A stretch of DNA of 29,757 nucleotides, taken from JADKIH01 sp049363815. Lineage in GTDB: Bacteria; Bacteroidota; Bacteroidia; AKYH767-A; 2013-40CM-41-45. Below the pieces are notes generated by a model. It did no database searches. It was given only the letters and a program-made list of their open reading frames with translations, and was not told the DNA's origin. The translations under genes were made by a program, and so were the position numbers. The stretch lies in the NCBI GenBank assembly GCA_049363815.1, contig JBMQEM010000059.1, positions 1-29,757 of the forward strand. The letters run 5' to 3'. How positions within the stretch are numbered: position 1 is the stretch's first letter; each line of letters opens with the position of its first letter. Positions 22,912-29,757 of this stretch are shown here, piece by piece.

Positions 22912-24294
22912 ATGAGCGGTAATCATGAAGCGGTTGTTCGGGACCCCTTAATTCTCGGAAAGAAAACCTACCATCAGATGACAGAAGATATTTGTCGTCC
23001 GATTGAAGGAAAGGCAAACAAATGGTGGTGGATCTCCTTCGTAGTAGCATTCATTGCTATGATCTGGGGAATCACATGTCTTGCATACACAATAGGAACC
23101 GGTATCGGAACCTGGGGTGCAAACAAAACAGTTGGTTGGGCCTGGGATATCACCAATTTCGTTTGGTGGATCGGTATCGGTCACGCCGGCACCTTGATCT
23201 CGGCCATCTTATTATTATTCCGTCAGCGTTGGAGAATGTCGATCAACCGTTCCGCGGAGGCCATGACGATCTTCGCCGTGATCTGTGCCGGTTTGTTCCC
23301 GTTGTTTCACACAGGACGTCCATGGTTGGATTACTGGATGCTTCCACTGGCAAATCAGTTCGGTTCACTATGGGTGAATTTCAACTCGCCGTTGTTATGG
23401 GACGTATTCGCTATCTCAACTTATTTCTCAGTATCGTTAGTGTTCTGGTATCTTGGATTACTTCCTGACCTTGCGACTGTACGTGACCGTTGTGTAGATC
23501 CTACTAAGCGGTTTATCTACGGAATCATTTCATTCGGATGGAAAGGTACAGCACGCGACTGGCACCGTTTTGAAGAAGTATCACTCGTACTCGCAGGTTT
23601 ATCGACGCCGCTCGTACTTTCTGTACATACCATTGTCTCCTTTGACTTCGCAACATCCATTGTACCGGGATGGCATACAACGATCTTCCCGCCGTATTTC
23701 GTGGCCGGTGCGATCTTCTCAGGTTTTGCCATGGTATTAACGCTGATGATCATTGCAAGAAAAGTTTTAAGTTTAGAAGAGTACATTACACTGCAGCACA
23801 TTGAACTGATGAATAAGATCATCATTTTGACAGGTTCGATCGTAGGGGTTGCATATACAACAGAGTTCTTCATTGCCTGGTATTCCGGAGTATCATACGA
23901 ATTGTATGCATTCCAGAACAGGGCATTCGGACCATACTGGTGGGCATACTGGAGTATGATGACATGTAACGTGATCACTCCTCAGCTTTTCTGGTTCAAA
24001 AAAATACGTACAAGCGTTATGGCAACCTTCATCATTTCGATCTTCGTGAATATCGGAATGTGGTTCGAGCGTTTTGTGATCATCGTAACATCGCTTCACC
24101 GTGACTATTTACCGTCAAGCTGGACGATGTATTCACCGACATTTGTTGAAGTAGGAATTTTCGTGGGACCGATCGGATTGTTCTTCGTGTTATTCTTAAC
24201 CTTCTCCCGTTTATTCCCGGTTATCGCTCTGGCAGAGTTGAAATCGATCCTGAAGAAAACGGGTAATCAGTATAAGAAAAAAGGTATTCTCTAA
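22912..24294 (+). CDS. actC: Alternative complex III subunit ActC, NrfD/PsrC-type membrane protein
   Basis: ActC is the integral membrane subunit of the NrfD/PsrC family that binds menaquinol and contacts the Fe-S domain of ActB. The 460-residue protein has about ten transmembrane segments, e.g. 'WWISFVVAFIAMIWGITCLAYTIG' (39-62), 'NFVWWIGIGHAGTLISAILLLFRQRWR' (82-108, with the conserved His of the quinol site region), 'TIFAVICAGLFPLFHTGRPW' (119-138) and 'GPYWWAYWSMMTCNVITPQLFW'. It has a cytoplasmic N-terminus with the usual 'VRDPLILGKKTYHQMTEDICRPIE' opening. ActD follows after 2 bases, showing tight translational coupling. Its paralog ActF is encoded two genes further on. Confidence 0.95.
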   Translation: MSGNHEAVVRDPLILGKKTYHQMTEDICRPIEGKANKWWWISFVVAFIAMIWGITCLAYTIGTGIGTWGANKTVGWAWDITNFVWWIGIGHAGTLISAILLLFRQRWRMSINRSAEAMTIFAVICAGLFPLFHTGRPWLDYWMLPLANQFGSLWVNFNSPLLWDVFAISTYFSVSLVFWYLGLLPDLATVRDRCVDPTKRFIYGIISFGWKGTARDWHRFEEVSLVLAGLSTPLVLSVHTIVSFDFATSIVPGWHTTIFPPYFVAGAIFSGFAMVLTLMIIARKVLSLEEYITLQHIELMNKIIILTGSIVGVAYTTEFFIAWYSGVSYELYAFQNRAFGPYWWAYWSMMTCNVITPQLFWFKKIRTSVMATFIISIFVNIGMWFERFVIIVTSLHRDYLPSSWTMYSPTFVEVGIFVGPIGLFFVLFLTFSRLFPVIALAELKSILKKTGNQYKKKGIL

Positions 24295-24296
24295 TC

Positions 24297-24830
24297 ATGG
24301 CAAAAAGAATCTACGGAGTATTTGATGATGAGGAAGCATTAATGCATGCTATTCCGCATTTGAAAGAAAAAGGAGTAGTCTGCAAAGACGTTCAGAGTCC
24401 ATTTCCTATTCACGGAATTGAGTCGCTGATCGGAGTTCCACGTACTCGAATTTCAATTGCATCATTCCTGTTCGGATTGACGGGAACGTCGTTCGCATTG
24501 TGGATGACATGGTACATGATGATCCACGACTGGCCGATCAACATCGGAGGAAAGCCGAACATGATGTTCTACATGAACCTTCCGGCATTCATTCCGGTCA
24601 CGTTTGAGTTAACAGTTTTCTGTGCTGCTCACGGTATGGCAATTACATTTTTGCTGAGAAGTAAGTTATTGCCGGGAGTTACAGCGCCGATTCCGCATCC
24701 AAGAATTACAGATGATAAATTCGTTCTTCACGTTGATGTGAAGGATGAAAGCAAGGTGAATGATGTTGCAGCTTTGATCAAAAGCGAAGGTGCATCAGAT
24801 GTTCTATTTAAGTCAATGCAATTTTCCTGA
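24297..24830 (+). CDS. actD: Alternative complex III subunit ActD (DUF3341)
   Basis: ActD is a small membrane subunit of alternative complex III (DUF3341 family). The 177-residue protein begins 'AKRIYGVFDDEEALMHAIPHLKEKGV', a ferredoxin-like cytoplasmic domain. It then has two transmembrane helices (about 58-80, 'SIASFLFGLTGTSFALWMTWYMM', and 98-120, 'AFIPVTFELTVFCAAHGMAITFLL') with the conserved Glu between, which in the complex contributes to a proposed proton path. The C-terminal part again looks ferredoxin-like ('DKFVLHVDVKDESKVNDVAALIKSEG'). It starts 2 bases after actC and ends 8 bases before actE. Confidence 0.94.
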   Translation: MAKRIYGVFDDEEALMHAIPHLKEKGVVCKDVQSPFPIHGIESLIGVPRTRISIASFLFGLTGTSFALWMTWYMMIHDWPINIGGKPNMMFYMNLPAFIPVTFELTVFCAAHGMAITFLLRSKLLPGVTAPIPHPRITDDKFVLHVDVKDESKVNDVAALIKSEGASDVLFKSMQFS

Positions 24831-24838
24831 GCCGATCA

Positions 24839-25483
24839 ATGAGAAAAATAGTAAGTATAATCGTTTCAGTTGCTGCAGTCGCTCAATTAGCTTCCTGCAC
24901 AAATGATGACCCTAAAAATCCGGGATATGAATACATGCCAAACATGTATCGTTCGCCGAGTTATGAGACTTATTCTTCCAATCCGAATTTTGCCGATAGT
25001 ATGACTTCACGTCAACCGGTAGAAGGAACGATTGCACGGGGAAATGAGATCTATAACGATTACGACCGTTTACCATATCCATATCCGAATACTCCGGAAG
25101 GATATGAAGCAGCAGGTTTGAATTTCCGTTCACCACTTCAGAAAAGTGATGCAACTCTTGCAGAAGGAAAAGTTCTTTACACCAATTACTGCGGACACTG
25201 TCATGGTGCTGCAGGAAAAGGTGATGGAGCGGTTGCCAAGAACAACGGACCAATTCCACCTGCATATGATTCGGAAACGATCAAGAACCTTCCTGAAGGA
25301 AAAATGTATCACTCCATTACCTGGGGTAAAAATATGATGGGATCGCATGCATCGCAACTGACACCTACACAGCGGTGGAAGATCGTGATGTACATCCAGA
25401 CTTTGCAGAATCCTGCAGGTCAGACAGCAACAGCATCACCTGCAGATTCTACAAAGAATGCAGGAAGTACAACAAAAATGTAA
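24839..25483 (+). CDS. actE: Alternative complex III subunit ActE, monoheme cytochrome c lipoprotein
   Basis: ActE is the monoheme cytochrome c subunit of alternative complex III. The 214-residue protein has a lipoprotein signal with lipobox QLASC (Cys20), so it is anchored to the outer face of the inner membrane. A conserved 'YEYMPNMYRSPSYETY' segment (31-46) is typical of the family. The heme site is CGHCH (118-122) in 'GKVLYTNYCGHCHGAAGKGDG'; the axial Met is Met166 or Met167 in 'WGKNMMGSHASQL'. The Thr/Ala/Ser-rich C-terminus is probably disordered. It lies 8 bases after actD and 34 bases before the preferred actF start. It should carry electrons from ActA towards the oxidase. Confidence 0.94.
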   Translation: MRKIVSIIVSVAAVAQLASCTNDDPKNPGYEYMPNMYRSPSYETYSSNPNFADSMTSRQPVEGTIARGNEIYNDYDRLPYPYPNTPEGYEAAGLNFRSPLQKSDATLAEGKVLYTNYCGHCHGAAGKGDGAVAKNNGPIPPAYDSETIKNLPEGKMYHSITWGKNMMGSHASQLTPTQRWKIVMYIQTLQNPAGQTATASPADSTKNAGSTTKM

Positions 25484-25517
25484 TTGAGTAAAAAATCTAT
25501 TGCCAACGTTCTATAAG

Positions 25518-26705
25518 ATGGACAGAAAATACGAGCTTACCCGGAATAATAAAATGATCCCATTAGTGATGATCGCTATTGGAGTTGTTGCAATCATAAT
25601 GGGTTTCATGACTGATAAAACACGGACCTGGGCAGTATTGCTTCAGAACGGTTTTTATTTTACTGCCATTGCATTGGCAGGAACATTCTTCATTGCATTT
25701 AACTATGCAGCACAATCAGGCTGGACGGCAGGTTTCAAACGTGTACCGGAAGCTATGGGTGGATTTCTGAAATATGGAATGGTGGCTTTGATCCTCATTT
25801 TCATCTTCGGTCATCACGATCTTTATCACTGGACACATCATTCTTTTGAAGAAGTTTCTGATCCGACAAATCCGGTTTTCGATCCGGTACTGGCAGGTAA
25901 ACTTGGCTTCCTGAATATTCCATTCTATCTGACACGCATAATATTATACGCTGTACTCTGGGTTGGATTTACTTATGTACTTCGCAGACATAGTTTACAG
26001 GAAGATCTTGATGGCGATATTTCGCATTATAAACGCAGCGTTACCTTGTCGGCTATTTTCCTTGTGATCTTTGCCGTTTCTTCTTCTACTGCAGCATGGG
26101 ATATTCTGATGAGTCTTGATGCTCACTGGTTCTCAACATTGTTTGGCTGGTATATCTTTGCCGGACTTTTCGTAAGCGGACTTGCAATGATGGCAATGTT
26201 TGTTCTGTACCTTGATAAAAAAGGATACATGAATCATTTAACAGACAGTCATTTTCATGATATCGGAAAATTCATGTTTGCATTCTCAGTATTCTGGACA
26301 TACTTATGGTTCTCACAATTTATGTTGATCTGGTATGCAAATCTTCCTGAAGAAGTGGTTTACTATCAGACACGCTGGAGATTATTCAGAGGACTTTGGA
26401 TCGGGAACTTCTTCATCAATTTCATTGCACCATTCCTTGTCTTTATGACACGTGATGCAAAACGCAAAAAGAAAATATTATTCTTCGGCGGACTGATCAT
26501 CCTTGTCGGTCACTGGATCGATGTATTCGTAATGGTCATGCCGGGAGTAGTTGGTGCACACTGGCACATTGGCTTCATTGAGATAGGAACAGCGGTTGGA
26601 TTTTTGGGTGCATTCATATTGAGTACACTTACAGAACTTTCAAAAGCTTCATTGGTTCCGAAGAATCACCCGATGTTACAGGAAAGTTTACATCACCACA
26701 TTTAA
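25518..26705 (+). CDS. actF: Alternative complex III subunit ActF, NrfD/PsrC-type membrane protein
   Basis: ActF is the second NrfD-like subunit, paralogous to ActC. The frame is open from a TTG at 25500, but the ATG at 25518 (MDRKYELTRNNKMIPL) is preferred, giving 395 residues. About ten transmembrane helices are seen, starting 'MIPLVMIAIGVVAIIMGFMTD' and including 'SATAAWDILMSLDAHWFSTLFGWY'-like and 'FHDIGKFMFAFSVFWTYLWFSQ' segments. The Asp/His-rich helices ('IFIFGHHDLYHWTHHSF', 'MSLDAHWFS') fit the proposed proton-translocation path of ActF. It ends 'LHHHI'. CoxB follows after 41 bases, linking the complex to its oxidase. Confidence 0.94.
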   Translation: MDRKYELTRNNKMIPLVMIAIGVVAIIMGFMTDKTRTWAVLLQNGFYFTAIALAGTFFIAFNYAAQSGWTAGFKRVPEAMGGFLKYGMVALILIFIFGHHDLYHWTHHSFEEVSDPTNPVFDPVLAGKLGFLNIPFYLTRIILYAVLWVGFTYVLRRHSLQEDLDGDISHYKRSVTLSAIFLVIFAVSSSTAAWDILMSLDAHWFSTLFGWYIFAGLFVSGLAMMAMFVLYLDKKGYMNHLTDSHFHDIGKFMFAFSVFWTYLWFSQFMLIWYANLPEEVVYYQTRWRLFRGLWIGNFFINFIAPFLVFMTRDAKRKKKILFFGGLIILVGHWIDVFVMVMPGVVGAHWHIGFIEIGTAVGFLGAFILSTLTELSKASLVPKNHPMLQESLHHHI

Positions 26706-26746
26706 TTATTCAAGAATATTATTACAGATAAAAGAAAAGATTATCC

Positions 26747-27799
26747 ATGATAAATTTATTAACGCTCCTGACAATTGTACTGGCACTGATCACCGGCTGG
26801 AGACTGATGCGTGTTCTGGAATTGGTCCGTGACTTACGCGATGAAGATGACCACATCACAGCAAAGGATAATAGCTTCAATGGACGGGCTTTTCTGATCT
26901 TTTTGATATTAGGATTTGCCGGCATGATCTACTTTACGATCGATGCCAAAAAATATCTGTTACCTGTAGCTGCATCTAAGCACGGTGCATTGACTGATGC
27001 TTACTTGTATCAGAATTTTGCACTGATCATATTCGTATTCTTCATCACACAATTCCTCTTGTTTTATTATGCATGGAAATATCAGTATAAGAAAGACCGT
27101 AAAGCTTTGTTCTATCCTGATAACCATAAACTGGAATTCTGGTGGACGGTAATTCCTGCAGTAGTATTGATGGGATTGATCGTTTACGGATTGAAATTAT
27201 GGATCAGCATAACAAATCCTGCTCCGGCAAGTGCAATGGTAATTGAAGTGTATGGAAAACAGTTTGACTGGACAGTTCGTTATTCAGGAGAAGACAATAA
27301 ACTTGCTAAATCGAATTTCAAACTGATCACTGACGAGAATCCACTCGGTATTGATACAACGGATGCAGCAGGTGCTGATGATAAGATCACTCAGGAACTT
27401 CATTTACCGATTGGAAGAACGATCAATTTCAAGTTTCACTCACGTGATATCATTCACAGTGCTTATTTCCCGCACCTTCGCGCGCAGATGAACTGTGTAC
27501 CGGGAATGACAACAGAAATCGTAGTTGATCCGACGATAACAACTGACAGTATGCGGTTGATCACAAAGAATCCGAAATTTGATTATGTTCTTTTGTGTAA
27601 TAAGATCTGTGGTGTTGCCCATTACAATATGAAAATGAAATTAGTGGTTGAAAGCGAAGCTGAATTCAAGAAATGGTATGCCACTCAAAATTTTGCTATA
27701 GCACGTCCTGAAGTTGCTGTTCCGGCAACCGGCACAGATACAGTTAAAACGGCTGAAGCAAAAGTACAGGAAGGCAAAGTTGTAGCTACAATAAAATAG
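26747..27799 (+). CDS. coxB: Cytochrome c oxidase subunit II (CuA)
   Basis: Subunit II takes electrons from cytochrome c and passes them to subunit I through the binuclear CuA centre. The 350-residue protein has an N-terminal hydrophobic segment (1-17), another at 47-65, then the usual two-helix hairpin (88-110 and 132-150) followed by a periplasmic cupredoxin domain (about 163-305). The CuA ligands are all present: His237 (IIHSAYFPH), then Cys284, Cys288, His292 and Met295 in CNKICGVAHYNM. The usual Glu between the two cysteines is Lys286; that residue binds through its backbone, so the site should work. No CXXCH is fused here, so the donor is probably the ActE or ActA heme. Confidence 0.95.
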   Translation: MINLLTLLTIVLALITGWRLMRVLELVRDLRDEDDHITAKDNSFNGRAFLIFLILGFAGMIYFTIDAKKYLLPVAASKHGALTDAYLYQNFALIIFVFFITQFLLFYYAWKYQYKKDRKALFYPDNHKLEFWWTVIPAVVLMGLIVYGLKLWISITNPAPASAMVIEVYGKQFDWTVRYSGEDNKLAKSNFKLITDENPLGIDTTDAAGADDKITQELHLPIGRTINFKFHSRDIIHSAYFPHLRAQMNCVPGMTTEIVVDPTITTDSMRLITKNPKFDYVLLCNKICGVAHYNMKMKLVVESEAEFKKWYATQNFAIARPEVAVPATGTDTVKTAEAKVQEGKVVATIK

Positions 27800-27840
27800 T
27801 TTTTTAAAAAGTATTACCCAAGTAAAAAAATAAAGGTCTG

Positions 27841-29658
27841 ATGTCAACTAATTCTCACGATCATGCAGTAGATGCTAACGATGGCCACGACCATCATGAA
27901 CATCATGATACTTTCTGGACCAAGTATGTGTTCAGTCAGGATCATAAAATGATCTCAAAGCAATTCTTAGTAACGGCAATTGCCATGGCAGTACTTGCCA
28001 TGATCATGTCGTTGATCTTCCGTCTACAGTTAGGATGGCCTGATCAGAAATTTCCGATCATTGAAAAACTGATCGGTCACTGGGGTAAAGATGGTAAGCT
28101 GGATCCGAGTTTTTATCTGGCTTTAGTAACGATCCATGGAACGATCATGGTGTTCTTTGTACTTACCGGCGGACTTTCGGGAACGTTCAGTAATTTATTG
28201 ATACCATTCCAGATCGGAGCCCGTGATATGGCTTCCGGATTTCTGAATATGTTGTCATATTGGTTCTTCTTTGGTTCTTGTGCGGTAATGACAATGTCTT
28301 TATTTGTAGAAGCAGGACCGGCCTCGGCAGGATGGACAGTGTATCCGCCTTTATCCGCCTTACCACAAGCCATACCCGGGTCAGGGTTAGGTATGACCCT
28401 GTGGCTGATCAGTATGGTGATGTTCATTGCATCCGCTTTATTGGGAGGTATCAATTACGTTGTAACGATCCTTAACTTACGTACAAAAGGTATGAGCATG
28501 ACTCGTCTTCCATTGACGATCTGGGCATTCTTTATTACTGCTATTCTTGGTATCCTTTCATTCCCTGTACTTGTTGCAGCGGCTTTGCTCTTATTATTCG
28601 ACAGAAGTTTTGGTACAAGTTTCTACTTGTCAGATATCTTCATTAACGGAGCTCCATTACACCATTCAGGTGGTAGCCCGATCTTATTCCAGCATTTATT
28701 CTGGTTCCTGGGTCACCCGGAGGTGTATATCGTACTTCTTCCTGCCCTAGGACTTGCATCGGAAGTGATCTCAACACAGGCACGTAAACCGATCTTCGGT
28801 TACAAAGCCATGATCGGATCCATGCTAGTGATTGCCTTCCTTTCATTCATCGTTTGGGGTCACCATATGTTTGTGACAGGAATGAATCCTTTCTTAGGAT
28901 CTGTATTCGTATTCACAACATTACTTGTAGCGATTCCATCAGCTGTAAAGGTGTTCAACTACCTTGCTACTCTTTGGAAAGCGAACATTGTTTTATCTCC
29001 GGCCATGTTGTTTGCAATCGGTCTGGTTTCATTCTTCATTTCCGGTGGATTAACAGGGATCATCTTAGGTGATTCAGCATTGGATATTAATCTTCACGAT
29101 ACATATTTCGTTGTAGCCCATTTCCACATTGTAATGGGAAGTTCGGCGATCTTCGGAATGTTTGCCGGTGTGTATCACTGGTTCCCGAGAATGTTCGGAA
29201 GAATGATGAACAAAGGACTGGGTTATTTACACTTCTGGTTAACGATCGTTTGTGTATACGGAACATTCTTCCCAATGCACTTTGTAGGTTTATCAGGAGC
29301 GCCACGTCGTTATTATGCATATACTTCTTATGAAGGCTTTGATGCAGCATTAAACATTAATGCATTGATCTCAATATTTGCCATCCTTGGTGGACTAGCT
29401 CAGTTGATCTTCGTATTCAACTTCTTCTACAGTATGTACCGCGGAAGAAAAGCATCTCAGAATCCATGGAAATCAAATACGATCGAATGGACTGCACCGG
29501 TTGAGCACATTCACGGTAACTGGCCGGGAGAAATTCCAACTGTTTACAGATGGCCTTATGATTATGGTAAGCCAAATGCAGATGATGATTTCATTCCGCA
29601 GACAACACCTTATTCAGCGACAACAAAGTCGAATCTGCCGGGTGAAGTTGATAAATAA
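27841..29658 (+). CDS. coxA: Cytochrome c oxidase subunit I (heme-copper, A-type)
   Basis: Subunit I reduces O2 to water and pumps protons. The 605-residue protein has 12 core helices and the full ligand set: His99 (TIHGT, low-spin heme), His292 with Tyr296 in GHPEVY, His341-His342 in WGHHMF (CuB), His427 (high-spin heme) and His429 (low-spin heme) in VVAHFH. Glu294 in the GHPEVY motif marks the A1-type D-channel family. The N-terminus is rich in histidine (residues 6-22), possibly a copper-binding tail. Last gene of the operon; a terminator follows about 30 bases later. Subunits III and IV are not present between coxA and the end of the window. Confidence 0.96.
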   Translation: MSTNSHDHAVDANDGHDHHEHHDTFWTKYVFSQDHKMISKQFLVTAIAMAVLAMIMSLIFRLQLGWPDQKFPIIEKLIGHWGKDGKLDPSFYLALVTIHGTIMVFFVLTGGLSGTFSNLLIPFQIGARDMASGFLNMLSYWFFFGSCAVMTMSLFVEAGPASAGWTVYPPLSALPQAIPGSGLGMTLWLISMVMFIASALLGGINYVVTILNLRTKGMSMTRLPLTIWAFFITAILGILSFPVLVAAALLLLFDRSFGTSFYLSDIFINGAPLHHSGGSPILFQHLFWFLGHPEVYIVLLPALGLASEVISTQARKPIFGYKAMIGSMLVIAFLSFIVWGHHMFVTGMNPFLGSVFVFTTLLVAIPSAVKVFNYLATLWKANIVLSPAMLFAIGLVSFFISGGLTGIILGDSALDINLHDTYFVVAHFHIVMGSSAIFGMFAGVYHWFPRMFGRMMNKGLGYLHFWLTIVCVYGTFFPMHFVGLSGAPRRYYAYTSYEGFDAALNINALISIFAILGGLAQLIFVFNFFYSMYRGRKASQNPWKSNTIEWTAPVEHIHGNWPGEIPTVYRWPYDYGKPNADDDFIPQTTPYSATTKSNLPGEVDK

Positions 29659-29684
29659 GAAAACATTTAATTGATTCACTTTAA

Positions 29685-29723
29685 TAAAAAAGGAGAGAAG
29701 ATTTAACTTCTCTCCTTTTTTAT
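29685..29723 (+). terminator. Intrinsic terminator of the act/cox operon
   Basis: A perfect 15-bp stem, AAAAAAGGAGAGAAG (29686-29700) with CTTCTCTCCTTTTTT (29707-29721), and a 6-base loop ATTTAA end in a T run. It lies about 30 bases after the coxA stop. The A/T symmetry means it could also act on the minus strand. Confidence 0.92.
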
Positions 29724-29757
29724 TGAAAATATTTAGGATTGTATATTATGTTGGAGT

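Overview
This window looks like chromosomal DNA from an aerobic, non-phototrophic member of the Bacteroidota. The evidence is: two secreted proteins with C-terminal type IX secretion (T9SS) sorting domains; a DUF4270 lipoprotein in the conserved order panC / short glycogen-synthase-like / DUF4270 / glmS; promoters of the TTTG-N20-TAnnTTTG type instead of the sigma70 -35/-10 type; start codons without Shine-Dalgarno sequences; and an alternative complex III plus cytochrome oxidase operon of the Bacteroidota type. No rRNA, tRNA, CRISPR array, transposase or phage gene was seen.

Layout. 1-5460: the 3' part of an outer-membrane-like protein, a convergent T9SS cargo protein, trmB, a second T9SS cargo protein with its own terminator, and a cysteine-less alkyltransferase-like protein. 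5460-7005: a cluster of direct and inverted repeats directly upstream of the Fe-S genes mrp and nifU-like. 7005-7516: a gap filled mostly by a roughly 297-bp imperfect palindrome that looks like a MITE. 7517-8326: an exported alpha/beta-hydrolase-fold protein that has lost its catalytic residues. 8605-12681 (minus): an operon of a short GT5-like protein, a DUF4270 lipoprotein and glmS, driven by the best promoter in the window and carrying a terminator-like hairpin inside the DUF4270 coding sequence. 12882-18052: panC, a DUF937-like protein, a small conserved-looking protein, a DUF457 membrane protein, iscS, a VIT1/CCC1-type transporter and a cyclase-family hydrolase.

18531-29658 is one long plus-strand respiratory operon: actA-actB-actC-actD-actE-actF-coxB-coxA, closed by a strong terminator. 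Alternative complex III (ActA-F) oxidises menaquinol and passes electrons through c hemes to the aa3/caa3-type oxidase (CoxB with a CuA site, CoxA with hemes and CuB). ActA carries six CXXCH motifs, one more than the pentaheme core.

The window also has several kinds of intergenic repeats (MITE-like element, 40-bp-period repeat, GGTCAGA palindrome, CTGCGG-rich segments). No clearly new multi-gene system was found. The best leads are the embedded terminator in the DUF4270 gene, the MITE-like palindrome, and the histidine-free hydrolase-fold protein.
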